A stretch of DNA of 64,000 bases from Irregularibacter muris. Its GTDB lineage: Bacteria; Bacillota; Clostridia; Eubacteriales; Garciellaceae. Within the stretch, counting starts at the first letter, position 1; the number at the start of each line of letters is the position of its first letter. Shown here piece by piece: positions 27,470 to 36,050 of this stretch. Both the position numbers and the translations under genes were made by a program. The notes beneath the pieces were generated by a model. It was not told where the DNA came from. It was given only the letters and a program-made list of their open reading frames with translations, and did not search any database. The stretch lies in NCBI RefSeq assembly GCF_024622505.1, contig NZ_JANKAS010000001.1, forward strand, positions 394,808-458,807. Direction: 5' to 3'.

Positions 27470-28928
27470 AAGCCTAGTTTGGAAACTATGGTTAACTTTA
27501 ATTATATTCCTTCTCATCATATTTATTTCCAGCATATTTATCCAACAGACATTTTTAGAAAAATATTATTACGGGCAACTGGAAAATGAACTAACCAAAA
27601 ATGCTGAAAGACTTTTGCGATCCATTAATAAAAAAGGAATGGCTTATATACCAGAAGAAGCAGAGGAAGTAGCGGATTCTATTACAGGCGGGGTTGTCGT
27701 TACAGACCGTTTTGGGAAAAAACTGATAGAGGTAGGAGTGCTCCCCTATGGAGAGGGCAAGGGGTATTCTTATGATGATTTTATCCAAGTTATCAATAGT
27801 AAAAAAGTCTATAAAATTAATGAAGATAGTGTAGAGGAAAAAATGTATGTCCTTGGACAGCCCATAATAAAAAACATCCCTTCAAAATATAAAGGCAAGG
27901 AAGAATGGTTAACAAATGAAAGAGTGTCAGATTATTCCAATGAAAGAATAGTGGGTACCATATTTTTGAACACTCCCATAACATCTATTGAGAATACTTT
28001 GGATAGAATTAAAAAGCAATTAATATGTGCAGCTATTATTATTTTAATGATTTGGAGCATGATTACCCTATACCTTCTAAAGAAATTTTCTAAACCCTTG
28101 TTAGAAATAAACAAAGTAACTATGGATTTAATTGAAGGGAAATACAGCGAGATAACCAGCATAAAAAGAAAAGATGAAATTGGTCGTCTCTCTGAGAATA
28201 TCAATAAACTTTCTAAACGATTATACGCAGAAGAACGTATGCGAAAGGATTTGGTTGCAAACATTTCTCATGAAATTCGAACTCCTCTTAGTCTAATGAG
28301 AGGATATACAGAAGTACTTATTGATGGTATGGCTAAAAATAAGGAAGAAGAGAAAAAGTATTTAGGTATAGTGTTGTCTGAAACTGAACGATTACAACAT
28401 TTGGTATCTGACCTATTGGATTTATCTCAAATTGAGGAGGGACTCCTCAGGGTAGAAAAACAACCTATTTTAATTGACCATCTAATTCGGCACGTCATTG
28501 ATACCCATGAATCCTTATTTGATAAAAATAATTTAAAGATTCACTATAATATAAGCAATCCTAATTTAATGGTGTGGGCAGATGAATTTAGAATTTTTCA
28601 AGTATTAATCAATTTATTAAATAACTCAATCAATCACACTCCCCAAGGGGGGGAGATTTTTATTGATGTAGTCGAAGGGGACAGATTATCTACAATCTGT
28701 ATTAGAGATACTGGAGAAGGTATGCTGCCAAAAGATATTCCTTTTATATGGGAAAGATTTTACAAGGGGGATCGTTCACGAAGTGAGAAAAAGAACAATC
28801 TAGGGATAGGACTTGCCATTGTCAAAAATATTCTCACTGCCCATGAAAGTAATATCACTGTAGAAAGTGAAATAGGAGTAGGTACAGAAATCTGTTTTAC
28901 TCTTTCTAAATATATAAGTAAAGAGTAA
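27462..28928 (+). CDS. Sensor histidine kinase
   Basis: Membrane sensor of the preceding regulator. An N-terminal membrane segment (LTLIIFLLIIFISSIFIQ), an outer domain of about 160 residues and a second membrane segment (QLICAAIIILMIWSMITLYL) are followed by HAMP, the HisKA domain with phospho-acceptor H270 (NISHEIRTPLSLMRG), and HATPase_c with the N box (LINLLNNSINHTP), G1 box (DTGEGM) and GIGLAIVKNIL. ATG 27462 has GGTGGAGGAT upstream and overlaps the regulator's stop by 8 bases. 488 residues. The layout resembles WalK/ResE-like kinases without a PAS domain. Confidence 0.93.
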   Translation: MNKSLVWKLWLTLIIFLLIIFISSIFIQQTFLEKYYYGQLENELTKNAERLLRSINKKGMAYIPEEAEEVADSITGGVVVTDRFGKKLIEVGVLPYGEGKGYSYDDFIQVINSKKVYKINEDSVEEKMYVLGQPIIKNIPSKYKGKEEWLTNERVSDYSNERIVGTIFLNTPITSIENTLDRIKKQLICAAIIILMIWSMITLYLLKKFSKPLLEINKVTMDLIEGKYSEITSIKRKDEIGRLSENINKLSKRLYAEERMRKDLVANISHEIRTPLSLMRGYTEVLIDGMAKNKEEEKKYLGIVLSETERLQHLVSDLLDLSQIEEGLLRVEKQPILIDHLIRHVIDTHESLFDKNNLKIHYNISNPNLMVWADEFRIFQVLINLLNNSINHTPQGGEIFIDVVEGDRLSTICIRDTGEGMLPKDIPFIWERFYKGDRSRSEKKNNLGIGLAIVKNILTAHESNITVESEIGVGTEICFTLSKYISKE

Positions 28929-29029
28929 GAGATTCTATTGTACTCGCTAAATATGAGTAGGCTTAGGAAAGATAAGTTATTTGGTATAATAGATAGAGAT
29001 AGAATATTAATTAAATAGAGAGGTAAGCC

Positions 29030-31408
29030 ATGAATGAAAAATCTTTAAGAGTATTAGAATATTTTAAGATAATAGAAGAAGTATCCCAATATGCAAATTC
29101 TCCATTGGGGAGGGAAAAAATATTATCCCTTAGGCCTATAACAGACTTGGAAAAAGTAAGGGGGAAGTTACAGGAAACCACAGAATCAGTAGCTATTGTT
29201 CTACAGAAAGGAAGGATTCCTCTAGAGGGCCTCACCGATATAGGTCCGTTTTTAAAAAAAGCCAAAATAGGTTCAATTTTATCCCCTGGGGAATTGTTAA
29301 AAATAGCTAGAAGTCTGAAAATCTGTGAAAATGTTAAAGATTATATTAAAGAAGAAAGAAATCAAATTAGCCCTTACCCAATTATTAGTAGCATTATAGA
29401 AGAATTAGTTGAATTACCTGGTTTGACAAAGGAACTCCTTAGGGTAATTATAGGCGAAGATGAATTATCAGATCACGCCAGTCCAACCTTGCATAGAATT
29501 AGAAAACAAATACAGGGAAAAAATAATGCTTTAAGGGATAAACTAAATAAAATGATTCACTCAACCCATTATCAAAAATACCTTCAGGAGCCAATTGTCA
29601 CCTTAAGGGGAGATAGATATGTTATTCCTGTAAAACAAGAATATAGGGCCAATGTGGCGGGTTTAATTCATGACCAGTCTTCCAGTGGTGCTACTTTATT
29701 TATAGAACCTATGTCTATTGTGGAAATGAATAATGATCTAAAGACACTAATCGGGCAAGAAGAGGAAGAAATAGAAAGAATTCTAATAGAATTTACAGGA
29801 ATAATTGAAAATAATTATGAAGTCATCTCCAATAATTTTGAATTATTAGGAAAACTAGATGCCATATTTGCTAAGGGGAATTATAGTTTAAATATAAGGG
29901 GGAGTGAACCCTTATTAAACCATGAGGGATATATTAACTTTAAGCAGGCTAGACATCCCCTTATTCCCGATAAAGATGTGATGCCATCGGATATTTTTTT
30001 AGGAAGAGATTTTCATACCTTACTCATTACTGGTCCAAATACAGGGGGAAAAACCGTTACTTTAAAAACCATTGGTCTATTATGTTTAATGGGGCAATCA
30101 GGACTCCATATTCCTGTAAAGGATGGCAGTGAAATGGCAATATTTCATAAGGTTTTTGCGGATATAGGAGATGAACAAAGTATTGAACAGAGCCTAAGTA
30201 CCTTTTCTTCCCATATGACCAATATTGTAGATATTTTAGATGAAGTTGACGAGAGATCTTTAGTCCTATTTGATGAACTGGGGGCAGGCACCGATCCAAC
30301 AGAAGGAGCGGCTTTGGCTATGTCTATATTGGACTTTTTACACAAAAAAAATATTAGAACGGTAGCCACTACCCATTATAGTGAACTTAAAGAATATGCA
30401 CTGTCTACCCAAGGGATAGAAAATGCCGCTGTAGAGTTTAACATAGAAACTCTAAGGCCAACTTATATTTTACAAATTGGATTACCTGGAAAGTCAAATG
30501 CTTTTGAAATATCCAAGAGGCTAGGTCTCATGAACGAAGTGATAAACCAAGCAAGGGAATATATTTCTCAAGAAGATATACAGTTTGAGGATTTGCTTTT
30601 GGATATAGAGACAAAAAGAAAACAAATAGAAGAAGAATCTATAAGGATTAAAAATAAGAGATTAGAAATAGAGAATCTTAAAAATCAGTTGGAGGAGAAA
30701 GAACTAAGATTTAATGAAAAAAAAGATAAACTTATGCAAAGGGCAAGGGAAGAAGCCTTGGAGATTGTTAAAGAAGCGAAGACCCAGATGGATGAAATTA
30801 TAACTGAATTAAGAAGATTGGAAAAGGAACAAATCCTCAAAGGGCATAATAAATCTATAGAAAATGCCAAAAAGCAGTTAAGAGAATCCGAAAATGATAT
30901 TCAAAAGGAATTAGCTAAGGCTGGTGTGCCAAGGATCTCCTATAGTGTTCCCAAGGATTTAAAGCCAGGGGATGAAGTATTAATCACTACCTTAAACCAG
31001 AAGGGTTTTGTATTATCCCTACCTGATGATAAAGATGAGGTACAAATACAAGCGGGTATCATGAAGATCAATGTCCATATTAATAATCTGTCTAAGCTAA
31101 ACAATAAAAAAGAGAAGACCTTTATGCAAAAAACCTCAAGGACGATAAAGGCTAAGACAATAAGTATTTCTCCTCAACTAGATTTAAGGGGCAAGACCAC
31201 TGAAGAAGCTATTTTAGATACAGACAAATATTTAGATGATGCCTATCTTGCCAATTTAGGGACCATTACCATCATTCATGGAAAGGGTACAGGTGCCCTA
31301 AGAAAAAGCATTCATGATCTGTTAAAAAGTCATACTCATGTGAAGGATTATAGAATTGGCAAGTATAATGAGGGGGGAGAAGGTGCTACTATCGTCAGCA
31401 TTAAATAA
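29030..31408 (+). CDS. mutS2: MutS2 (RqcU-like) ATPase with Smr domain
   Basis: The 792-residue protein has the MutS core and clamp, Walker A GPNTGGKT (335-342), the LVLFDELGAGTDPTEGAAL Walker B region, GVPRISYSVPKDLKPGDEVL in the KOW-like linker, and a C-terminal Smr nuclease-type domain (LDLRGKTTEEA, IIHGKGTGALR). It lacks the mismatch-recognition domain of MutS1. MutS2 suppresses recombination, and in B. subtilis it also acts on collided ribosomes. ATG 29030 follows AGAGAGGTAAGCC. Single gene. Confidence 0.95.
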   Translation: MNEKSLRVLEYFKIIEEVSQYANSPLGREKILSLRPITDLEKVRGKLQETTESVAIVLQKGRIPLEGLTDIGPFLKKAKIGSILSPGELLKIARSLKICENVKDYIKEERNQISPYPIISSIIEELVELPGLTKELLRVIIGEDELSDHASPTLHRIRKQIQGKNNALRDKLNKMIHSTHYQKYLQEPIVTLRGDRYVIPVKQEYRANVAGLIHDQSSSGATLFIEPMSIVEMNNDLKTLIGQEEEEIERILIEFTGIIENNYEVISNNFELLGKLDAIFAKGNYSLNIRGSEPLLNHEGYINFKQARHPLIPDKDVMPSDIFLGRDFHTLLITGPNTGGKTVTLKTIGLLCLMGQSGLHIPVKDGSEMAIFHKVFADIGDEQSIEQSLSTFSSHMTNIVDILDEVDERSLVLFDELGAGTDPTEGAALAMSILDFLHKKNIRTVATTHYSELKEYALSTQGIENAAVEFNIETLRPTYILQIGLPGKSNAFEISKRLGLMNEVINQAREYISQEDIQFEDLLLDIETKRKQIEEESIRIKNKRLEIENLKNQLEEKELRFNEKKDKLMQRAREEALEIVKEAKTQMDEIITELRRLEKEQILKGHNKSIENAKKQLRESENDIQKELAKAGVPRISYSVPKDLKPGDEVLITTLNQKGFVLSLPDDKDEVQIQAGIMKINVHINNLSKLNNKKEKTFMQKTSRTIKAKTISISPQLDLRGKTTEEAILDTDKYLDDAYLANLGTITIIHGKGTGALRKSIHDLLKSHTHVKDYRIGKYNEGGEGATIVSIK

Positions 31409-31627
31409 CTAGAGATATTTATCAGTTAAATGCTTAAAAACAATACTTGTTGTTGATTGTATTCTAAAAAAGTGTTAGTATGACATAACATAGATAATTT
31501 AATTTAGTATAGGCAAGGAAAAATCTATGTAGATATGAAATATAAGTAGGATAAAATTCTATTGCGATGAATATAATACTAAAAGTAATCAAGCAATGAA
31601 ATGAATCTTCTTAAAGGAGGATTTACA

Positions 31628-32623
31628 ATGGTTAAATTATTGGATTCCTTTAATATCAAGGGAATAAATATTAAAAATCGAATAATTATACCTCCTATGG
31701 CTATGAATTTGGCCGATGCACAGGGAGGGGTAACCCAAGAAGTTATTGATCATTATGAAAAAATGGCCAAAGTGGGTGCAGGTACAATTATTCTAGAACA
31801 TTGCTATGTCGACATAAAAGGGAAAAATAGCCCGGGTCAATTAGCCATAGATAGAGATGAATGTATAGATGGACTGAGAGAAATTGCAAAAGTTATTCAC
31901 AGGCATGGCGTGGCTTGTGGGGTGCAAATAAATCATTCTGGCAGTATTGCTCCCTCTACTGTTATAGGACAAAAACCCATGGGACCTTCCACTATTATTC
32001 ATCCAAAAGGTGATGAAATGCCTAATGAGATGAGCGATGCAGATATTGATGAAGTGAAAAAGAATTTTAAAGATGCAGCTTTAAGGGTGAAAAAGGCAGG
32101 ATTTGATTTTGTAGAAATTCATGGATGCCATGGCTATTTATTAAATCAGTTTATATCTCCCATAACCAATACTAGAATGGATGAATATGGAGGCATAAGG
32201 ACCAACAGAATTAAATTACCCTTGGAAATAGTAGAAGAAATTCGTCGAGAAGTAGGAGAGGACTTTGCTATTTTTTATAGAATAGCTGCTGCAGACAATA
32301 TAGAAGATGGGATTACCATTGATGATGCAAAATATTTAGCTGTAAAACTAGTGGAATCTGGGGTAGATGTGCTGGATGTGTCAGCAGGGTTAGGAGGAGC
32401 AAGATTAATTACCGATCAACAAGGGTATTTTGTTTACCTAGCGGAGGGCATTAAATCCGTAATTAATGTCCCTATAATTACCACCGGAGGAATTAAGGAG
32501 CCCATCTTTGCATATCATGTTATTAATGATTGTAAAGCCGATATGATAGGTATAGGTAGGGCCATATTGAATGATCCATTATGGGTACAAAAAGCATATG
32601 AACAATTAAAGGACATAGAATAA
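31628..32623 (+). CDS. NADH:flavin oxidoreductase, Old Yellow Enzyme family
   Basis: The 331-residue TIM-barrel FMN enzyme shows the OYE motifs: NRIIIPPMAMNLADAQG at the start, GVQINHSGSIA, the active-site HGCHGYLLNQFISPITNTR and DEYGGIRTNRIKLPLEIV, and the phosphate-binding ITTGGIKEP with IGIGRAILNDP. Without the C-terminal iron-sulfur/FAD part of 2,4-dienoyl-CoA reductases it is a single-domain OYE reducing activated C=C bonds; substrate unknown. ATG 31628 has AAAGGAGGATTT upstream and is preferred to the longer frame. Confidence 0.9.
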   Translation: MVKLLDSFNIKGINIKNRIIIPPMAMNLADAQGGVTQEVIDHYEKMAKVGAGTIILEHCYVDIKGKNSPGQLAIDRDECIDGLREIAKVIHRHGVACGVQINHSGSIAPSTVIGQKPMGPSTIIHPKGDEMPNEMSDADIDEVKKNFKDAALRVKKAGFDFVEIHGCHGYLLNQFISPITNTRMDEYGGIRTNRIKLPLEIVEEIRREVGEDFAIFYRIAAADNIEDGITIDDAKYLAVKLVESGVDVLDVSAGLGGARLITDQQGYFVYLAEGIKSVINVPIITTGGIKEPIFAYHVINDCKADMIGIGRAILNDPLWVQKAYEQLKDIE

Positions 32624-32624
32624 A

Positions 32625-32659
32625 GAAGAGTTGATTTTATATCACTCTTTTTTTTTATA
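32625..32659 (+). terminator. Terminator after OYE-family gene
   Basis: AAGAGTTGAT faces ATCACTCTT around TTTAT, followed by a run of T residues. Confidence 0.85.
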
Positions 32660-32727
32660 AAGAAGGAAATAAGAAATATTTATAGAATATATTAAATATT
32701 CTATAAATAACTAAAGGGGGAGTTTCA

Positions 32728-32931
32728 ATGACAGCGAATAATTTGATTTCTGTTAAAAAAGATTTGCAAAAGCTTCAAAAACAGTTAAGTCTTGAGGTAA
32801 CAAAAGGTAGATATAAGGATACTAACAAAATTAAAACCTTAAAGGAAGAAATTAAAGAAAAAAAGCTAGAGATTGGAAATATCACTAAATCAATGATTTC
32901 CCAGATTGTTATTGAAACGAAAACTAAATAA
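32728..32931 (+). CDS. Small hypothetical coiled-coil protein
   Basis: A 67-residue, lysine-rich protein with no membrane segment and heptad-like spacing (LQKLQKQLSLEVTKG, then IKTLKEEIKEKKLEIGNI). I do not recognise it. A good ribosome site (AAAGGGGGAG) precedes ATG 32728, and a terminator follows, so it is likely a real single-gene unit. Confidence 0.65.
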   Translation: MTANNLISVKKDLQKLQKQLSLEVTKGRYKDTNKIKTLKEEIKEKKLEIGNITKSMISQIVIETKTK

Positions 32932-32940
32932 GTTTAGTTG

Positions 32941-32971
32941 AATAGGGGCGAAAAGCTCCTATTTTTGTTTT
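32941..32971 (+). terminator. Terminator after small coiled-coil gene
   Basis: AATAGGGGC faces GCTCCTATT around GAAAA, then TTTGTTTT. Confidence 0.85.
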
Positions 32972-33077
32972 ATAGATGTTCACCCAGGACAATCGAACAT
33001 TATCTAAGGGAAGAAGCTCTGTTGTCCCTTCTGTTTTAAGGACAAATAAAGAGAAATAAAAAAAGTTATAAAAAGCC

Positions 33078-33106
33078 TTGCAATAGTGTATATTGTATAC
33101 TATAAT
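33078..33106 (+). promoter_or_regulatory. Promoter and operator of a predicted small RNA
   Basis: TTGCAA (33078-33083), a 17-base spacer and TATAAT (33101-33106). The 13-mer GTATATTGTATAC (33088-33100) abuts the -10 box and differs by one base from GTATACTGTATAC over the pflB promoter on the minus strand, which suggests a common repressor. Confidence 0.65.
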
Positions 33107-33112
33107 AAGGTG

Positions 33113-33207
33113 AACGGAAAATTTATCATATTTAAACTCCCCTTTATGATAATGAATTCCCCTTTAATTTTTAAACCTTGGGTCCCCCACCCAAGGTTTT
33201 TGTTTTT
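33113..33207 (+). ncRNA. Predicted C-rich small RNA
   Basis: About 95 bases lie between a consensus promoter and a strong terminator (AAACCTTGGGT pairing with ACCCAAGGTTT, then TTGTTTTT), with no open frame. The interval carries two CCCCTTT motifs (CTCCCCTTTATG and TTCCCCTTTAAT), and the terminator loop adds a run of five C. C-rich single-stranded motifs of this type are used by RsaE/RoxS-like and CsfG-like small RNAs to pair with Shine-Dalgarno sequences. Function and family membership are inferred. Confidence 0.6.
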
Positions 33208-33232
33208 AACAAATTGATAATATAAAGACTAC

Positions 33233-33406
33233 CTATTGATTATTTTGATTGATCCATTGATCTGGAAATTTCTTTGTATAGAGTTCTCCATAGTACTTGA
33301 TCTTCATATTAATAAGACTTTGGTCTTCAATACCTCTTAACATACCCGTAGGCATTGTATTTAACGGATTTTCATTGGAAAGAATATCTTTTTTTTCTTT
33401 AGACAT
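33233..33406 (-). CDS. Small hypothetical protein (57 residues)
   Basis: Read on the minus strand from ATG 33406, directly after an AAAGGAGGAGTG ribosome site, the frame gives MSKEKKDILSNENPLNTMPT and continues to a TAG at 33233. It contains the patterns GMLRGIEDQSLINMK and YYGELYTKKFPDQW. There is no membrane segment or cysteine. I do not recognise the family. The excellent ribosome site and protein-like composition make it real despite its size; the plus-strand frame over the same bases is a shadow. Confidence 0.65.
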   Translation of the reverse strand: MSKEKKDILSNENPLNTMPTGMLRGIEDQSLINMKIKYYGELYTKKFPDQWINQNNQ

Positions 33407-33711
33407 TGCACTCCTCCTTTACAAGATCGGCTATTACCGCTCTATAAATATAGGGAAGTTTGGTCTTTTGCTAGCAAGAAGAGCTTTCCTATATCATATA
33501 AAAAGAATAATATTCTCCATCTAAAATCCCTAATACATTATTATTTTTTACAGTTTTCATTATTTTACCCCTGGAAAGTTATATAAGAATCTTTAGGATC
33601 AATCTATAGAAGTTTAGATCAGTAAACTATAGAGTAAATGGTTTTTCTAAAAATAAACATTTTAAAAAAGATTTTTTAGGGAGCCATATATTGGATTGCA
33701 TTTATTAATAG
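33407..33711. other. Gap upstream of the 57-residue gene
   Basis: On the minus strand, ATATAGGAAAG (about 33486-33496) pairs imperfectly with CTTCCCTATAT near 33450, giving a hairpin with an inner GCTAGC stem in the 5' leader of the small gene. A 23-residue minus-strand frame (33561 to 33490, MKTVKNNNVLGILDGEYYSF) has a weak ribosome site and could be a tiny gene or a remnant. Nothing else is recognised here. Confidence 0.3.
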
Positions 33712-33740
33712 TTGAAAAAAGCATGGTGTAAGGATATAAT
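33712..33740 (+). promoter_or_regulatory. Strong promoter of a structured leader
   Basis: TTGAAA (33712-33717), a 17-base spacer and TATAAT (33735-33740). Confidence 0.8.
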
Positions 33741-33746
33741 ATTTTC

Positions 33747-33920
33747 ATGATAGGAGAGATTTATCTTGTTTACGAGCAATGAAATTTTCTCATATCACAA
33801 GAAGAGATTGTAGGAAATATCCGCTGACGTAGTCAGAGCAATGCTCAAACAGCACATTTTGTCACAGTCAAAGGATAAGCTACTCTAGTGGAAACAACTT
33901 TGCTGCTCTTCTTGTACAAT
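33747..33920 (+). ncRNA. Structured leader RNA, unknown class
   Basis: From the promoter's expected start to the ribosome site of the next gene there are about 175 bases with evident structure. ACAAGAAGAG (33797-33806) pairs exactly with CTCTTCTTGT (33906-33915), enclosing hairpins CTGAC-GTA-GTCAG and GAGC-AAT-GCTC. No terminator or open frame is present. The end lies about 25 bases before ATG 33940, as expected of a cis-regulatory leader. I could not match it to a known riboswitch core; a small RNA such as 6S RNA is an alternative. Confidence 0.5.
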
Positions 33921-33939
33921 TTAAAAAGGATGTATAGGA

Positions 33940-34176
33940 ATGAGATATATTGCTGGATTAATTATTTTTTTCTCTTTTTGCTATGGGGTATTTGTAAACT
34001 ATAAAAAGTTTGCCAAGGAAGCCAATAGAGAAATATTAAAAGAAGTAAGGAAAAATGGATATTCATCCTATAAGGATTATATAAAGGATGCCCAGAGGAA
34101 GGAAGCTGTTCTTAGAAGAAAAAAGAGAACCAGGGAAAGATGGGAAAAACATCATAAAAAATATAAAGAACAGTAA
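33940..34176 (+). CDS. Small membrane-anchored hypothetical protein
   Basis: A 78-residue protein with one N-terminal membrane segment (YIAGLIIFFSFCYGVFV) and a very basic cytoplasmic-type tail rich in Arg, Lys and His (RKKRTRERWEKHHKKYKEQ). I do not recognise it. It is the first gene after the structured leader. About 130 bases separate it from the DUF1232 gene. Confidence 0.65.
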   Translation: MRYIAGLIIFFSFCYGVFVNYKKFAKEANREILKEVRKNGYSSYKDYIKDAQRKEAVLRRKKRTRERWEKHHKKYKEQ

Positions 34177-34308
34177 TCCATGCTTTCTTAGCAAAAAATA
34201 AACTAAGAGAGGACTTAAATGCTTATTACACCTTGAAATAAACATACGAGCTTTAATTTTTAGATAAAATAGAGAAAAGAAATACAAAATAATGCAGAGG
34301 TGTATTAT

Positions 34309-34632
34309 ATGAAACCCTATAAAATAAAACAACTTCTTAAAAAGATAAAATCTCTTTATAAATATATTTTAGATCAGGAGGTTCCTTTTTATAAAAAGCT
34401 AGCTATTATATTTGGCTTTGTTTATTTACTCTTTCCTTTTGATATTATTCCCGATCCCATATTGGGATTAGGATTAGTTGATGATATTGCAGTATTGGTC
34501 TTTATTTTTAATGCGTTTCAGGGGGAACTAGATAGATATGAAAAAAAGGCTAACCTTAAAAATAAGGAAAAGGACAATATCATCGAAGATATAGACTATC
34601 AAGTAAAAGATAGAGATGAAAGAGGGGAGTAA
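34309..34632 (+). CDS. DUF1232 (YkvA-type) protein
   Basis: The 107-residue protein has the DUF1232 core: VPFYKKLAIIFGFVYLLFPF then DIIPDPILGLGLVDDIAVL, giving two short hydrophobic helices, and a charged C-terminal tail. Function is unknown across the family. ATG 34309 is preferred because AGAGGTG lies just upstream; GTG 34300 overlaps it. The next gene starts nine bases after the stop, so this is an operon of small proteins. Confidence 0.85.
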   Translation: MKPYKIKQLLKKIKSLYKYILDQEVPFYKKLAIIFGFVYLLFPFDIIPDPILGLGLVDDIAVLVFIFNAFQGELDRYEKKANLKNKEKDNIIEDIDYQVKDRDERGE

Positions 34633-34640
34633 TTATAATT

Positions 34641-35015
34641 ATGGAAAAAATTTTACCTATTGTATTAATACTCATTGGAATTGGAGTGCCTATGTATTAT
34701 ACTGGGAGAAATTCTAAACCACAAAATGTTTTTAAGCAAATTATTAAAAACCTTCAAGAAAATCCTGAGGGAATGTGGTATCATTATTTTACTAAAAGAG
34801 GTATGGAGAAATGGATGGCCTGTGAAGATTTTACAGCGGGAAAAATCAAGTCTGTGGATATCCTAGAGTATAATTATGAAAATTATACTGGAAAGCTAAA
34901 AACTAGGCTTAATCTAGAGGAAAATGAATATATATATCATTTTCATTTAGTAAAAAACCCTGATGTCCGTGCCAAAAGCAGATGGGTAATTAGTGATTTA
35001 TACAAGGGAAAATAG
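34641..35015 (+). CDS. Hypothetical membrane-anchored protein
   Basis: A 124-residue protein with an N-terminal membrane anchor (ILPIVLILIGIGVPMYYTG) and a soluble outer domain containing NPEGMWYHYFTKRGMEKWM and KSRWVISDLYKGK. I do not recognise a family. It closely follows the DUF1232 gene and precedes a DUF4870-like gene by 36 bases, so all three are probably co-transcribed. Confidence 0.65.
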   Translation: MEKILPIVLILIGIGVPMYYTGRNSKPQNVFKQIIKNLQENPEGMWYHYFTKRGMEKWMACEDFTAGKIKSVDILEYNYENYTGKLKTRLNLEENEYIYHFHLVKNPDVRAKSRWVISDLYKGK

Positions 35016-35051
35016 AGTATCAATAGAAATTAAAATTATAGGGGGAAAAAA

Positions 35052-35378
35052 ATGCTCACATCTGAACAAAAAATATTAGCTCTTATTTCCCACTTAGGAA
35101 TTTTTGTGGGTTTTCCCATATTAGCTCCTTTATTAATCCTGTTACTTTCCCAAGATGATATTATAAAAATACAGGCAAAGGAAGCTTTGGTCTTTCAATT
35201 GGGATTGGTTATATTAACCTTTATAGGGAAAATATTTATTATCTTATTAATTGGAATACCTATACTGATTTTTGTGGGTATAATTACCGTTGTTTGCCCA
35301 ATCGTTGCAGCTGTGTCCTTTATAAAAAATGGATATTACTCTTATCCCATAACAGGAGAGTTGGCAAAAAAGTTATAA
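35052..35378 (+). CDS. DUF4870-like (Tic20-type) membrane protein
   Basis: The 108-residue protein starts LTSEQKILALISHLGIFVGF, as DUF4870 proteins do, and has about three membrane helices, the conserved QAKEALVFQLGLVI and a YPITGELAKKL tail. Function unknown. AGGGGGAAA precedes ATG 35052. It is the last of four small genes after the structured leader. Confidence 0.8.
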   Translation: MLTSEQKILALISHLGIFVGFPILAPLLILLLSQDDIIKIQAKEALVFQLGLVILTFIGKIFIILLIGIPILIFVGIITVVCPIVAAVSFIKNGYYSYPITGELAKKL

Positions 35379-35486
35379 ATATGGAATTGTTTGTCCTTTG
35401 ATTTTGAAAGTTTAATTAATTTCCAGTGTAAATCTACAGAAAAAAGTAAACTCTAGTAGTAATAAACTAAAGGAGGATGATAACTC

Positions 35487-35918
35487 TTGAAATTAAAGGA
35501 TATTATGACAACTAATGTAAAATACGTTACCACACAAGATAATATAACCAATGCTGCAAAAGTGATGGAAAATTTAAATGTTGGTGTAGTGCCAGTCTGT
35601 GAAGGGGAAAGGCCAATTGGTATGATTACAGATAGAGATATTGTTTTACGAAATGTAGCTAAAGGAACAGATTATAATAATACAAGTGTTGGAGATATTA
35701 TGAGCAATGGTGTAATCTATGGAACACCTGGCATGGATGTGCATGAAGCAGCAAGTTTAATGGCAGAAAATCAAATACGCAGATTACCGGTTGTTGAAGA
35801 TGGAAAAATTGTAGGGATTGTTTCCATAGGAGACTTATCCCTTCAAGATAAACTTATAGATAATGCGGGAGAAGCTTTAAGTAATATATCCCAACCGTCA
35901 CAACCCAATATGTATTGA
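35487..35918 (+). CDS. CBS-domain protein
   Basis: The 143-residue protein is a CBS pair: domain 1 (about 7-62, KDIMTTNVKYVTTQDNITNA, GMITDRDIVLR) and domain 2 (about 71-125, DIMSNGVIYGTPGMDVHEAA, RRLPVVEDGKIVGIVSIGD). CBS pairs bind adenosyl ligands; stand-alone ones often sense energy state, but the target here is unknown. The TTG start 35487 has AAAGGAGGATG upstream. It ends at a terminator shared with the convergent pflA. Confidence 0.9.
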   Translation: MKLKDIMTTNVKYVTTQDNITNAAKVMENLNVGVVPVCEGERPIGMITDRDIVLRNVAKGTDYNNTSVGDIMSNGVIYGTPGMDVHEAASLMAENQIRRLPVVEDGKIVGIVSIGDLSLQDKLIDNAGEALSNISQPSQPNMY

Positions 35919-36006
35919 TTATGCAGCACATGAAAGTGCTTAGCGTGGCTTCGATGAAATAGAAGAATTTGCTCTCAGAAGGGCATGATGAACTTTCTTA
36001 TTTTAT

Positions 36007-36045
36007 AAAAATATCGCACCCTAATGGGGTGCGATATTTCTTTTA
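36007..36045. terminator. Bidirectional terminator, CBS gene / pflA
   Basis: AAATATCGCACCC pairs with GGGGTGCGATATTT around TAAT, with T-rich sequence on the plus-strand side and A-rich sequence on the other. Confidence 0.88.
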
Positions 36046-36050
36046 TATTT

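Noticed and set aside
33297..33524. 75-codon plus-strand frame
   Set aside because: It has no ribosome site and lies opposite the 57-codon minus-strand gene, which has an excellent one.
33747..33920. 6S RNA
   Set aside because: Length is near but the sequence shows no clear long end-to-end pairing or terminator, and it runs into a gene; kept as an unclassified leader.
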